Positions 7,142 through 15,510 are shown, counted from the first letter of the stretch. The stretch is 64,000 nt of DNA from Micromonospora fulviviridis (GCF_014648395.1 NZ_BMRA01000008.1:278267-342266); one strand, 5' to 3'. Notes: a model not told the origin generated them from the sequence alone. Translations and numbers: made by a program.

Positions 7142-8851
7142 GTGTCACTGCGTATCCGTCTCCACCGGCCGGCCGCCACCGACCCGGACCGCCCGGACCC
7201 GGCGGGCGACGCCGCGCCGCCGACGGCGCGGTCGCGTACCCGTCGGGTCGCCGCCGGGGTCCTCACCGGGCTGGCCGCGCTGCTGGTGGTGGCGGCGCTG
7301 GTCGCGCCGGACCGGCTGGCCGAGGTCGGGCCCGGCGCCGTGCTGCGGATCCCGGTGGAGGCCCTGGTCGCGGCGGCGCTGCTGCTCGTCCTGCCGGCCC
7401 GGGCCCGCCGGCCGGTCGCCGTGGCGCTCGGTCTCGTGCTGGGTCTGCTGGCCGTGGTCAAGCTGCTGGACACGGGCTTCCGGGTGGCCCGGGACCGGCC
7501 CTTCGACGTGCTGCTCGACTGGGGGCTGTTCGACGACGGCTTCGGCTACCTGACCGACTCGGTCGGCCGGGCCGGCGCCGTCGCCGCGGCGGTCGGGGTG
7601 GTGCTGCTCGTGGTCGGCCTGCCGGTGCTGGTGGCGCTCGCCGTGCGGCGGCTGGACCGGCTCCTGGCGCGGCACCGCACCGGGGCCGTCCGCGTGGTCG
7701 CCGCGCTGGCCGTGCTCTGGCTGGGCTGCGCCCTGTTCGGGGTGCGCCTGGCCGCCGGCGTGCCGGTCGCCGACCGGACGACGTCCGGCCTGGTCGCGGC
7801 GCACGTCGGCCAGGTCCGGGCCGGCCTGCGCGACCGCGCCGCGTTCGCCGGGGAGATGACGGCCGACGCGTACCGGGACGTGCCGGGCGACCGGCTGCTG
7901 ACCGGGCTGCGCGGCAAGGACGTGCTGGTCACATTCGTGGAGAGCTACGGACGGGACGCGGTGGAGGACCCCGCGCTGGCGCCGGGCGTGAACGAGGTCC
8001 TGGACGACGGCTACCGGCGGCTGCGCGTGGCCGGCTTCGACGCCCGCAGCGGCTTCCTCACCTCGCCCACCTTCGGCGGCGGCAGCTGGCTGGCCCACGC
8101 CACCCTGCTCTCCGGCCTGTGGATCGACAACGACCAGCGCCACCGGGACCTGCTGGCCGGGGACCGGCTCACCCTCAACGGCGCGTTCCACCGGGCCGGC
8201 TGGCAGACCGTCGGGGTGCTGCCCGCCGCCACCCAGCCCTGGCCGGAGGGGAAGTTCTTCGGCTACGACCGGTACTACGACGCGGAGCGGCTGGCCTACC
8301 AGGGCCCGAAGTTCAGCTACGCGCCCATGCCGGACCAGTACACCCTGGCCACCTTCCAGCGGCTGGAGCGGGACCGGCCGCACGCCCCGCTCATGGCGGA
8401 GATCCCGCTGGTCTCCAGCCACTCCCCCTGGTCGGCGATCCCGAAGCCGGTGCCCTGGGACGCGGTGGGTGACGGCAGCATCTTCCACACCGAGTCCACC
8501 AGCACGGGCGGCAGCCGGGACGTGGTGCAGCGGGACGCCGCCCAGGTCCGCGACGACTACCGGCACTCCATCGAGTACAGCCTCGGCACGCTCGTGTCGT
8601 ACGTGCTGACCTACGGCGGGGACGACCTCGTGCTGGTCTTCCTGGGCGACCACCAGCCGACGTCCTCGGTGACCGGCGAGGGCGCCGGCCGGGACGTGCC
8701 GATCACCATCGTGGCGAAGGATCCGGCCGTGCTGGACCGGGTCGCCGGCTGGGGCTGGCAGGACGGGCTGCGCCCCGGCCCGCAGGCCCCGGTGTGGCGG
8801 ATGGACACCTTCCGGGACCGCTTCCTCGTCGCCTTCTCCCCCACCCACTGA
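7142..8851 (+). CDS. LtaS-like membrane sulfatase / phosphoglycerol transferase family protein
   Basis: 569 residues. About five N-terminal membrane segments (residues 35-235) are followed by an extracytoplasmic alkaline-phosphatase-fold sulfatase domain. The metal/catalytic stretches visible are VTFVESYGRD (Glu about 267), FGGGSWLAHATLLSG (about 312-326, nucleophile region), EIPLVSSHSPW and VFLGDHQP. Relatives include lipoteichoic acid synthases and phosphoethanolamine transferases. The GTG at 7142-7144 follows an AAGGA. Placed directly after the CDP-alcohol phosphatidyltransferase, it may transfer a phospho-alcohol headgroup outside the membrane. This organism type lacks classical LTA, so the exact product is not known. 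Confidence 0.8.
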   Translation: MSLRIRLHRPAATDPDRPDPAGDAAPPTARSRTRRVAAGVLTGLAALLVVAALVAPDRLAEVGPGAVLRIPVEALVAAALLLVLPARARRPVAVALGLVLGLLAVVKLLDTGFRVARDRPFDVLLDWGLFDDGFGYLTDSVGRAGAVAAAVGVVLLVVGLPVLVALAVRRLDRLLARHRTGAVRVVAALAVLWLGCALFGVRLAAGVPVADRTTSGLVAAHVGQVRAGLRDRAAFAGEMTADAYRDVPGDRLLTGLRGKDVLVTFVESYGRDAVEDPALAPGVNEVLDDGYRRLRVAGFDARSGFLTSPTFGGGSWLAHATLLSGLWIDNDQRHRDLLAGDRLTLNGAFHRAGWQTVGVLPAATQPWPEGKFFGYDRYYDAERLAYQGPKFSYAPMPDQYTLATFQRLERDRPHAPLMAEIPLVSSHSPWSAIPKPVPWDAVGDGSIFHTESTSTGGSRDVVQRDAAQVRDDYRHSIEYSLGTLVSYVLTYGGDDLVLVFLGDHQPTSSVTGEGAGRDVPITIVAKDPAVLDRVAGWGWQDGLRPGPQAPVWRMDTFRDRFLVAFSPTH

Positions 8852-8866
8852 GCCGACCCGACGGAC

Positions 8867-8896
8867 CGGGGACGCGGCACGCGGGCCGCGTCCCCG
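8867..8896. terminator. Strong bidirectional hairpin terminator
   Basis: A 12-bp perfect inverted repeat, CGGGGACGCGGC at 8867-8878 and its complement at 8885-8896, with a 6-nt loop. It lies 15 bp after the sulfatase stop and just before the stop of the convergent minus-strand gene, so it can serve both. Confidence 0.7.
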
Positions 8897-8902
8897 ACGG
8901 GC

Positions 8903-9181
8903 TCAGGCCGCCCGGCGCCGGCCCCGGGCCGTCCGGCCGGTGGTCTCCCGGAACCCGGCGCGCCGCGCGCCGCCCCGCGCCAGCCGCATCGCCCGCCGCG
9001 CGTTGACCATCGGCTCGCACGGCGCGCTCCGCCCGGCGCAGAGCAGGCTGGGACAGCGTCCCGTGGCGTCGGGCTGGTGGGCGGCGGCCACGTCGTACGC
9101 GGCCCGCCACAGCAGCGGATCGGTGACGTCGTCCGGCAGGACGGCGTCCTGACTGGACCGGAATGGTGTCGTGTCGGGCAC
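8903..9181 (-). CDS. Small conserved actinobacterial hypothetical protein
   Basis: This 92-residue protein has a core reading DPLLWRAAYDVAAAHQP, then GRCPSLLCAGRSAPC with three Cys, then NARRAMRLARG, followed by a basic tail. I recognise this pattern as a family of unknown function common in Micromonosporaceae; the spaced Cys residues could bind metal. GTG at 9179-9181 is chosen because a GGGGAG lies just upstream; a longer reading to 9247 lacks one. No neighbour suggests a role. Confidence 0.6.
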   Translation of the reverse strand: MPDTTPFRSSQDAVLPDDVTDPLLWRAAYDVAAAHQPDATGRCPSLLCAGRSAPCEPMVNARRAMRLARGGARRAGFRETTGRTARGRRRAA

Positions 9182-9242
9182 CCCGCTCCCCCCTTCGTGG
9201 TGGCTCCCCTGTTCAGTGACCGGGTGGCCCGGGATCAAACCT

Positions 9243-9260
9243 CCCACCGGGGACGGTGGG
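9243..9260 (-). terminator. Hairpin downstream of modC
   Basis: A 7-bp perfect stem, CCCACCG (9243-9249) and CGGTGGG (9254-9260), with a GGGA tetraloop. It begins 18 bp beyond the modC stop at 9278 in the direction of transcription, as expected for the end of the molybdate operon. Confidence 0.5.
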
Positions 9261-9277
9261 CCGGCCAGCGGCGTGCG

Positions 9278-10339
9278 TCACGCCGGATACGCGCGGGTCT
9301 CCGCGGCCTTGACCGCCGCCCAGACCGGCTGGCCCGGGCGCAGCCCGAGGTGGGCCGCCGCGGCGGGGGTGACGTCGGCGGCCACGGCGACCGGCCCGGC
9401 GAGCTGGACCCGCAGGTTGTCCCCGTGCCGCTGCACCCCGGTCACGGTGGCCGGCCAGACGTTGCGCGGGCTGCCGTCGGGGCGGGTCGGGTGCAGCGCG
9501 ACGGCGGCCGGCGGGAAGGCGACGAACGCGTCCCCGCGTACGGTGTCCGCCGTGGTGAGGGTGAGCCCGCCGACCGTGACGGCGTGCCCGTCGGCGTGCC
9601 CGCGGTGCAGGTTGAGCCCGACCAGCCGGGCCACGTAGTCGGTACGGGGGCGGGCCGTGACGGTCGCCGCGTCGCCCTCCTGGACCACCCGCCCCTGCTC
9701 GACGATGACCAGCCGGTCGGCGAGCACCAGGGCGTCCAGGGGGTCGTGGGTGACCAGCAGGGTGGCGCCGGGGTGCGCGCCGAGGTGCCGCTGGAGTTCG
9801 GCGCGGGTGTCGAGCCGGGTCCGGGCGTCGAGCGCGGCGAGCGGCTCGTCGAGCAGCAGCAGGGTGGGCTCGACGGCGAGCGCGCGGGCCAGCGCGACCC
9901 GCTGGGCCTGCCCGCCGGAGAGCTGGCGCGGCTTGTGCCGGGCCTGCCCGCCCAGGCCGACCCGGTCCAGCCAGCCCCGCGCCCGGGCCCGGGCGGCCCG
10001 CCGGTCGGCGCCCCGCCGGCGCGGCCCGAACGCCACGTTGTCCAGCGCGCTGAGGTGCGGGAAGAGCAGGTAGTCCTGGAACACCACGCCGACCGGGCGC
10101 CGCTCGGGCGGGGTCCACACCCGCCGGTCGGGGCGGTCGAGGTCGACGCCGTCGAGGGTGAGGTGCCCGGCGCTGAGCGGGTGCAGCCCGGCGAGGGCCC
10201 GTAGGGCGGTGGTCTTGCCGGCCCCGTTCGGGCCGAGCAGCGCCACCACCTCCCCGGCCCCGATGCGCAGCCGCGCGTCGAGGTGGAAGGCGCCCCGGTC
10301 GGCGACCAGGTGCGCGTCGAGCAGGGGCGGGGCGGTCAC
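9278..10339 (-). CDS. modC: Molybdate ABC transporter ATP-binding protein
   Basis: A 353-residue ATPase. Walker A is GPNGAGKTT (about 36-44), the signature is LSGGQAQRVALARAL, Walker B is LLLLDEPLAALD, and the switch His lies in LLVTHDP. A C-terminal TOBE/Mop region (about 240-350) is expected for ModC and may bind oxyanion. The GTG at 10337-10339 overlaps the modB stop by 4 bp (GTGA). As the last gene of regulator-modA-modB-modC it powers molybdate (or tungstate) uptake across the cytoplasmic membrane. Confidence 0.92.
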   Translation of the reverse strand: MTAPPLLDAHLVADRGAFHLDARLRIGAGEVVALLGPNGAGKTTALRALAGLHPLSAGHLTLDGVDLDRPDRRVWTPPERRPVGVVFQDYLLFPHLSALDNVAFGPRRRGADRRAARARARGWLDRVGLGGQARHKPRQLSGGQAQRVALARALAVEPTLLLLDEPLAALDARTRLDTRAELQRHLGAHPGATLLVTHDPLDALVLADRLVIVEQGRVVQEGDAATVTARPRTDYVARLVGLNLHRGHADGHAVTVGGLTLTTADTVRGDAFVAFPPAAVALHPTRPDGSPRNVWPATVTGVQRHGDNLRVQLAGPVAVAADVTPAAAAHLGLRPGQPVWAAVKAAETRAYPA

Positions 10340-11136
10340 GTCACACCGACCCAGCGGTCGCGCAGCCCGGCCAGGATGGCCACGGAGACGGTGAGCAGGA
10401 CGAGACTGAGCACGATGGCGGCCTGCACGTCGGTCTCCAGGGCCAGGTAGACGGCGAGCGGCATGGTCTGGGTCCGTCCCGGATAGTTGCCGGCGAAGGT
10501 GATGGTGGCGCCGAACTCGCCGAGCGCGCGGGCCCAGCAGAGCACCGCGCCGGCCGCCACCCCGGGGGCGACCAGCGGCAGGGTGACCCGGGTGAAGGTG
10601 GTCCAGCGCCCGGCGCCGAGGGTGGCCGCCGCCTCCTCGTAGCGGGCGTCGGCGCCGCGCAGGGCGCCCTCGACGGCGATCACCAGGAAGGGCATGGCGA
10701 CGAACGCCTCGGCCAGCACCACCCCGGCGGTGGTGAACGGCAGGGTCACCCCGAAGGTGGCGTCCAGCCACGACCCGAGCAGCCCGCGCCGGCCGAAGAC
10801 CAGCAGCAGCGCCACCCCGCCGACCACCGGCGGCAGCACGAGCGGCACGGTGACCAGCGCGCGGACCAGCCGCCGGCCCGGGAACTCGACCCGGGCCAGC
10901 AGCCAGGCCAGGGGTACGCCGAGCGCGACGCAGAGCAGCGTGGCGGCCGTGGCGGTCTCCAGGGACAGCCGCAGCGCGGTGAGCACGCCGGGCTGGGCCA
11001 GCCGCCGGGGCAGCGTGGTCCAGGGCGTCCGCACCAGCAACCCGGCCAGCGGCAGGACGAGGAAGAGCAGCCCGAGACCGGCGGGGAGCAGCAGGGGCAG
11101 CGGCACCCGCTGCCGGCGGCGCGCGGGTCGGGTCAC
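10336..11136 (-). CDS. modB: Molybdate ABC transporter permease
   Basis: A 266-residue permease with about six membrane segments. The cytoplasmic coupling loop reads EEAAATLGAGRWTTFTRVTL, and the EFGATITFAGNYPGRTQT stretch is characteristic of ModB proteins. The GTG at 11134-11136 overlaps the modA stop. A much longer upstream reading exists but runs over modA in another frame and is not supported. It forms the channel served by ModC. Confidence 0.92.
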   Translation of the reverse strand: MTRPARRRQRVPLPLLLPAGLGLLFLVLPLAGLLVRTPWTTLPRRLAQPGVLTALRLSLETATAATLLCVALGVPLAWLLARVEFPGRRLVRALVTVPLVLPPVVGGVALLLVFGRRGLLGSWLDATFGVTLPFTTAGVVLAEAFVAMPFLVIAVEGALRGADARYEEAAATLGAGRWTTFTRVTLPLVAPGVAAGAVLCWARALGEFGATITFAGNYPGRTQTMPLAVYLALETDVQAAIVLSLVLLTVSVAILAGLRDRWVGVT

Positions 11137-11915
11137 CGGCTCGGCGGGGCCTGGAACCCGGCCGCGGTGAGCACGGCCAGGCCGGCGTCGGAGCGGACGT
11201 GGTCGACGAAGGCGCGGGCGCCGTCCGGGTTGCCGGCGTGCTTCAGCACCACGATCGGGTAGTCGTTGACCGTCCGGGCGGACTCGGGGAACTCGACGGC
11301 GGCCAGCCCGTCGGCGGCGCGCACGTCGGTGCGGTAGACCAGCGCCGCGTCGACCTCGCCGAGCTTCACCTTGGCCAGCGCGCCCTTGACGTCCTGCTCC
11401 AGGGTGGCCGGGGTGAGCCGCACGCCGGCCGCGTCGAGGGCGGATCTCGCTGCCGCGCCGCACGGCACCTGCTCGGCGCAGAGCGCCACCTTCACCCCGG
11501 GGCGGGCCAGGTCGGCCAGGCCACCGACGCGGTCGGGGTTGCCCTCGGGCACGGCGACGACGAGCTGGTTGCGGACCAGGACGGCCGGCGCCCCGGCGGC
11601 GTCACCCGCGTCGGTGACGGTCTTCATGGTGGCCGGCGAGGCGGCCGCGAACACGTCGGCCGGCGCGCCCTGGGTGATCTGGGTGGCGAGCGCCGAGCTG
11701 CCGGCGAAGTTGAGGACGACCCGGGTGCCGGGGTGTGCGGACTCGAAGTCCCTGCCGAGCTGCGTGAAGGTCTCGGTGAGCGAGGCGGCGGCGAACACGG
11801 TCACCGTGCCGCCCGTGTCGGCGCTCGACCCGTCGCCCGCGCCGCCGCAGGCGGTCAGGGACAGGCTCAGCGCGGCCGCCCCGGCCAGGACGGCGCGGAT
11901 CCACCGTACGGTCAC
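11133..11915 (-). CDS. modA: Molybdate-binding lipoprotein
   Basis: 260 residues. The signal peptide ends in a lipobox LTAC with Cys23, so the mature protein is a lipid-anchored extracellular binding protein. The ligand-binding stretches VFAAASLTETF (about 40-50), NFAGSSALATQI and DVFAAAS are those of ModA, where the two Ser clusters coordinate the oxyanion. GTG at 11913-11915 overlaps the regulator's stop. It captures molybdate or tungstate for ModBC. Confidence 0.92.
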   Translation of the reverse strand: MTVRWIRAVLAGAAALSLSLTACGGAGDGSSADTGGTVTVFAAASLTETFTQLGRDFESAHPGTRVVLNFAGSSALATQITQGAPADVFAAASPATMKTVTDAGDAAGAPAVLVRNQLVVAVPEGNPDRVGGLADLARPGVKVALCAEQVPCGAAARSALDAAGVRLTPATLEQDVKGALAKVKLGEVDAALVYRTDVRAADGLAAVEFPESARTVNDYPIVVLKHAGNPDGARAFVDHVRSDAGLAVLTAAGFQAPPSR

Positions 11916-12322
11916 GGGTTGGTCCTTCCCTTCGGCGCGGGCGCGCGCTCCACCACGACGGTGGTGGACTTGATCACGGCGACGGCGACCGAGCCGACCT
12001 GGAGGTCGAGGTCGTCGACCGCCTCGCGGCTCATCAGCGACACGATCCGGAACGGCCCGGCCTGGATGTCGACCTGGGCCATCACGGTGTCCTTGACGAC
12101 GGCGGTCACGATGCCGCGCAGCCGGTTGCGGGCCGAGGAGAGCTCGGGGTGGCCCGGGGCGCGGACGAACGCGGCTAGGTCGGCCCCGTCGAGCACCCGG
12201 TGGCCGTGCTCGTCGCGGGTGGCGGGCAGGCGCCCGGCGTCGATCCAGCGGCGGACCGTGTCCGCGCTGACCCCGAGCAGTTCGGCGGCCTCGCCGATCC
12301 GGAACACGGTCACGACGGCCAC
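11912..12322 (-). CDS. HTH-TOBE molybdate-responsive regulator (MerR-like helix-turn-helix plus Mop domain)
   Basis: The protein has 136 residues. Residues 5-50 form a MerR/excisionase-type DNA-binding helix-turn-helix (FRIGEAAELLGVSADTVRRW). Residues about 65-130 form a TOBE/Mop domain (LRGIVTAVVKDTVMAQVDI; VAVAVIKSTTVVVE) of the type that binds molybdate. It heads the modABC operon and overlaps modA by 4 bp, so it probably represses or tunes the operon in response to molybdate, in place of ModE. The start is read as GTG at 12320-12322, with two further in-frame GTG codons nearby and no clear ribosome-binding site. Confidence 0.75.
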   Translation of the reverse strand: MAVVTVFRIGEAAELLGVSADTVRRWIDAGRLPATRDEHGHRVLDGADLAAFVRAPGHPELSSARNRLRGIVTAVVKDTVMAQVDIQAGPFRIVSLMSREAVDDLDLQVGSVAVAVIKSTTVVVERAPAPKGRTNP

Positions 12323-12358
12323 CCTAGCGGCCCGCAGGTGCGGGTGTGAAGCGGCCCA

Positions 12359-12387
12359 GCCCCTCGCATCCGCCAGGAGCGAGGGGC
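12359..12387 (-). terminator. Hairpin after the copper ATPase gene
   Basis: A 9-bp perfect inverted repeat, GCCCCTCGC (12359-12367) with its complement at 12379-12387 and an 11-nt loop. It starts 25 bp after the ATPase stop at 12412 in the direction of transcription and separates that gene from the molybdate operon. Confidence 0.55.
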
Positions 12388-12411
12388 CGGGCCGGTCGTA
12401 GCTGCGGCGCG

Positions 12412-14502
12412 TCAGTCTGCCGGGGCGAGCTGGACCCGGCGGAGCAGCTGGGCGTTGAGCGCCACCACGATGGTGGAGGCGGACATCAGCACCGCGGCCA
12501 CCGCCGGACTGAGCGCGACCCCCGCCCAGGCCAGCACGCCGGCCGCGAGCGGGATGGCCACCACGTTGTAGCCGGCCGCCCAGGCCAGGTTCTGCCGCAT
12601 CTTCCGGTACGACGCCCGGGACAGCCGGATCACGCCGGTGACCCCGCGCGGATCGGAGCTGGCCAGCACCACCCCGGCGGACTCGATCGCCACGTCGGTG
12701 CCGGCGCCGATGGCCACGCCCACGTCGGCGCGGGCGAGGGCCGGGGCGTCGTTGACCCCGTCGCCGACCATCGCCACGGTCAGCCCGCGGGACTGGAGTT
12801 CGGTGACGGCCTTGTCCTTGTCGGCCGGGAGGACCTCGGCGAAGACCTCGTCCACGCCGGGGCGGAAGCCCAGGTCGGCGGCGACCGCCTCGGCCACCGG
12901 CCGGGCGTCCCCGGTGATCATGACGATCTTCTTCACCCCCTGCTCGCGCAGTTCGGCGATGGCCGCGCGCGCCTCCGGACGGACCTCGTCCTCCAGGGCG
13001 AACGCGCCGACCACCTCCGGGTGGCCGCCTTCGGGAAGCCGGACCAGGTGCAGCACCCCGGCGCCCCGCCGGGACCAGCCCTCGGCCGCCCGGGCCAGCT
13101 CGGCGGGGACGTCGGCGCCCAACTCACGCAGCAGAGCCGGGCCGCCCACCGCCCAGTCGGCGCCGTCCACCGTGGCGCGTACGCCCCGGCCGGTCAGCGA
13201 GCGGAAGTCCCGGGCCGCCGCCCGCAGGCCCCGGTCCTGGGCGGCGGTGACCAGCGCCCGGGCGAGCGGGTGCTCGCTGTCCGCCTCGACCGCGCCGGCG
13301 AGGCGCAGCGCGCCGTCGGAGTCCAGCCCGCCCGTGGCGGCCACCCCGGTGAGGGTGTGCCGCCCCTTGGTGAGGGTGCCGGTCTTGTCGAACAGCACCG
13401 CGTCGACGGTGCGCATCCGCTCCAGGGCCAGCCGGTCCTTCACCAGGATGCCGGCGCGGGCGGAGAGCGCCGTGGAGAGCGCCACGACGAGCGGGATGGC
13501 CAGCCCGAGGGCGTGCGGGCAGGCGATCACCAGCACCGTCACGGTCCGGATCACGGCCTGGTCGGTGTTGCCGAGCACCAGCCAGGCCACGAACGTGGCC
13601 AGGCCGGCGAGGGCCGCCACGTAGAACAGCAGCGCCGCGAACCGGTCGGCGAGCACCTGGGCGCGTCCGCCGGACGCCTGCGCCTGGGCGACGAGGCGGC
13701 CGATGCCCGCGAGCGCGGTGTCCTCGCCCACGGCGTCGACGCGTACCCGCAGAGCCGAGTCGGTGGCCACCGTGCCGGCGACCACCCGGTCCCCGACGGC
13801 GCGCGGCACCGGCCGCGACTCCCCCGTGATCATCGACTCGTCCAGTTCCGCGGCGCCGTCGACGATCCGGCCGTCGGCGGGCACCCGGCCGCCGGAGCGC
13901 ACCAGCACCAGGTCATCGACCCGCAGGTCGACCACCGGCACCCGGTGCACGGCACCGGACTCGTCGAGGCGTTCGGCGTCGTCGGGCAGCAGCGCGGCGA
14001 GCGCCGCCAGGGCGCCCTGCGCCTGCCCGATCGCCTTCATCTCCTGCCAGTGACCGAGCAGCATGATCGTCACCAGGGCGGCCAGCTCCCACCAGAAGTC
14101 CAGGTCGAACAGGCCGAGGCTGGTGGCCACCGAGGCCGCGTAGGCGACGGTTATCGCCATCGAGATGAGCAGCATCATGCCGGGCGCCCGGTCGCGCACC
14201 TCGCGGACGCCGCCGACCAGGAACGGCCAGCCGCCGTACCAGAAGACGACCGTGCCCAGGACCGGGCCGACCCAGCGGACGCCCGGGAAGTCCAGCGAGT
14301 AGCCGAGCCAGTCCATGACCATGTGGCTGGTCAGCACGATCGGCACGGTCAACGCCAGGCTGAGCCAGAACTTGCGGCGAAACTGCTCGGGGTCGTGCCC
14401 GGCGTGCTTGTCGTGCCCGGCGTGCCGGTCGTGGCCCGCGTTTTGGTCGTGCCCCGCGTGCTGGTCGTGGCCCGCGCCGTGGTGCCCGTGTTCGTGTTCC
14501 AT
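12412..14502 (-). CDS. CopB-type (CPH motif) copper-translocating P-type ATPase
   Basis: A 696-residue P1B ATPase. The His-rich N-terminus carries six-residue AGHD repeats (about 9-38) instead of a CxxC domain. The core has MITGES in the actuator domain, the transmembrane metal site VIACPHALGLA, the phosphorylated Asp in DKTGTLTKG and the hinge GDGVNDAPALA. CPH places it with CopB/P1B-3-type exporters, described for Cu(II)/Cu(I)/Ag(I). The ATG at 14500-14502 has a GGAGG 9 nt upstream, and a longer reading to 14583 is rejected. A CsoR-like operator lies directly upstream. It should detoxify copper by export across the plasma membrane. Confidence 0.9.
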   Translation of the reverse strand: MEHEHGHHGAGHDQHAGHDQNAGHDRHAGHDKHAGHDPEQFRRKFWLSLALTVPIVLTSHMVMDWLGYSLDFPGVRWVGPVLGTVVFWYGGWPFLVGGVREVRDRAPGMMLLISMAITVAYAASVATSLGLFDLDFWWELAALVTIMLLGHWQEMKAIGQAQGALAALAALLPDDAERLDESGAVHRVPVVDLRVDDLVLVRSGGRVPADGRIVDGAAELDESMITGESRPVPRAVGDRVVAGTVATDSALRVRVDAVGEDTALAGIGRLVAQAQASGGRAQVLADRFAALLFYVAALAGLATFVAWLVLGNTDQAVIRTVTVLVIACPHALGLAIPLVVALSTALSARAGILVKDRLALERMRTVDAVLFDKTGTLTKGRHTLTGVAATGGLDSDGALRLAGAVEADSEHPLARALVTAAQDRGLRAAARDFRSLTGRGVRATVDGADWAVGGPALLRELGADVPAELARAAEGWSRRGAGVLHLVRLPEGGHPEVVGAFALEDEVRPEARAAIAELREQGVKKIVMITGDARPVAEAVAADLGFRPGVDEVFAEVLPADKDKAVTELQSRGLTVAMVGDGVNDAPALARADVGVAIGAGTDVAIESAGVVLASSDPRGVTGVIRLSRASYRKMRQNLAWAAGYNVVAIPLAAGVLAWAGVALSPAVAAVLMSASTIVVALNAQLLRRVQLAPAD
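14389..14478 (-). repeat. 18-bp tandem repeats encoding a His-rich AGHD array
   Basis: Five in-frame copies of an 18-bp unit encode the hexapeptide pattern (G/H/N)AGHDx at residues 9-38 of the copper ATPase. Two His per unit make a plausible cytosolic metal-binding tail. Copy number could vary between strains by slippage. Confidence 0.8.
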
Positions 14503-14525
14503 CGAACTCCACCTCCGCCGCCACC

Positions 14526-14546
14526 ATATACCCCTAGGGGGTATAT
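14526..14546 (-). promoter_or_regulatory. CsoR-like copper operator
   Basis: A near-perfect palindrome, ATATACCCC-TA-GGGGGTATAT (off by one base in the centre), lies 24 bp upstream of the ATPase ATG. It matches the known style of CsoR/CstR operators (TACCCC/GGGGTA with flanking AT). It also stands out from the surrounding GC-rich DNA. It would repress the ATPase until Cu(I) is bound. No csoR gene occurs in the window. Confidence 0.7.
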
Positions 14547-14633
14547 GCCAACTCGCCGGCCCACCCGGCCGGTGGCCGGACACGCGAGGGGCCTCCGGGT
14601 TAGCCTCGGGGCACGGCCGGCCCGGGGAGCGAG

Positions 14634-15503
14634 ATGGACGAGCAGAACACCCAGACGGTGCTGCCGGCGGCGTTCTTCGGGCACGGCAACCCGATGAACG
14701 CGCTGGAGGTCAACCGCTACACCGCCGCCTGGCGGGAGTTCGGCCGGTCGGTGCCCCGGCCCCGGGCCATCCTGGTGGTCTCCGCCCACTGGTACATCGG
14801 CGCCACCGCGGTCACCGCCATGCCCCGCCCGCGCACCATCCACGACTTCTACGGCTTCCCGCGGCAACTCTTCGACGTGCGCTACCCGGCGCCCGGGCTC
14901 CCGGAGCTGGCCGAGGAGGTCAGCGACGTGGTGCACCCCACCTGGGTCGGCGCCGACCTGGACTCCTGGGGCATCGACCACGGCACCTGGTCGGTGCTGA
15001 CCCACGCGTTCCCCGACGCCGACATCCCGGTGGTGCAGCTGAGCATCAACGCGTTCAAGCCGTTCGACTACCACCTCGACCTGGGCGCCCGGCTCGCCCC
15101 GCTGCGCGAGCGCGGCGTGCTGGTAATCGCCAGCGGCAACGTGGTGCACAACCTGGGCGGGGTCGACCCGCGGCTGGCCGACGAGGGCTTCGACTGGGCG
15201 CGCCGCTTCGACGACGCCGCCCGGGAGACGGTCCAGGACGCGCCGACCGAGGCGGCCCGGCTGGACGGGCACCGGGACTTCGACCTCGCCGTGCCGACCC
15301 CGGACCACTTCATCCCGCTGCTCTACCTGGCCGGGCTGGCCGGCGCCGCCGGGGACCGCCCCGACGTGCTGGTCGACGGGTACGCGTACGGGTCGCTGTC
15401 GATGACCGCGTACACCCTCGGGCTGCGCTGCCGGGGCGAGCAGCCGCCCGGCGGCGCACCGTCGCTGCCGGGCGGGGTGCCGGCGGACTCCGCCAACATC
15501 TGA
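14634..15503 (+). CDS. DODA-type extradiol dioxygenase (YgiD/LigB family)
   Basis: 289 residues, typical for the family. Putative zinc/iron His ligands occur in AAFFGHGNPMN (His17), VSAHWYIG, SGNVVHNLGG and PTPDHFIPLL. Members cleave catechols such as DOPA or related aromatic diols. The ATG at 14634 follows GGGGAG by 6 nt, and a TAGCCT (14601-14606) could be a -10 element. It diverges from the copper ATPase and converges on the macro-domain gene. The physiological substrate is not known. Confidence 0.88.
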   Translation: MDEQNTQTVLPAAFFGHGNPMNALEVNRYTAAWREFGRSVPRPRAILVVSAHWYIGATAVTAMPRPRTIHDFYGFPRQLFDVRYPAPGLPELAEEVSDVVHPTWVGADLDSWGIDHGTWSVLTHAFPDADIPVVQLSINAFKPFDYHLDLGARLAPLRERGVLVIASGNVVHNLGGVDPRLADEGFDWARRFDDAARETVQDAPTEAARLDGHRDFDLAVPTPDHFIPLLYLAGLAGAAGDRPDVLVDGYAYGSLSMTAYTLGLRCRGEQPPGGAPSLPGGVPADSANI

Positions 15504-15510
15504 CCCCGGT

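Noticed and set aside
7145..8848. A 567-codon minus-strand frame opposite the sulfatase gene
   Set aside because: No recognisable domain, whereas the + strand product has membrane helices and sulfatase motifs.
14526..14546. The palindrome before the copper ATPase as an attachment site or terminator
   Set aside because: Its ATAC(C)n-TA-(G)nGTAT form and position right upstream of a copper exporter fit a CsoR operator better, and no integrase is present.
14503..14583. Extended N-terminus of the copper ATPase (start at 14583)
   Set aside because: The extension would run through the CsoR-like operator and the GGAGG before the ATG at 14502.
12346..14697. A 783-codon + strand frame opposite the copper ATPase
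   Set aside because: Antisense artefact of high GC; composition is Gly/His/Arg-rich without motifs, and the minus-strand ATPase has all catalytic motifs.
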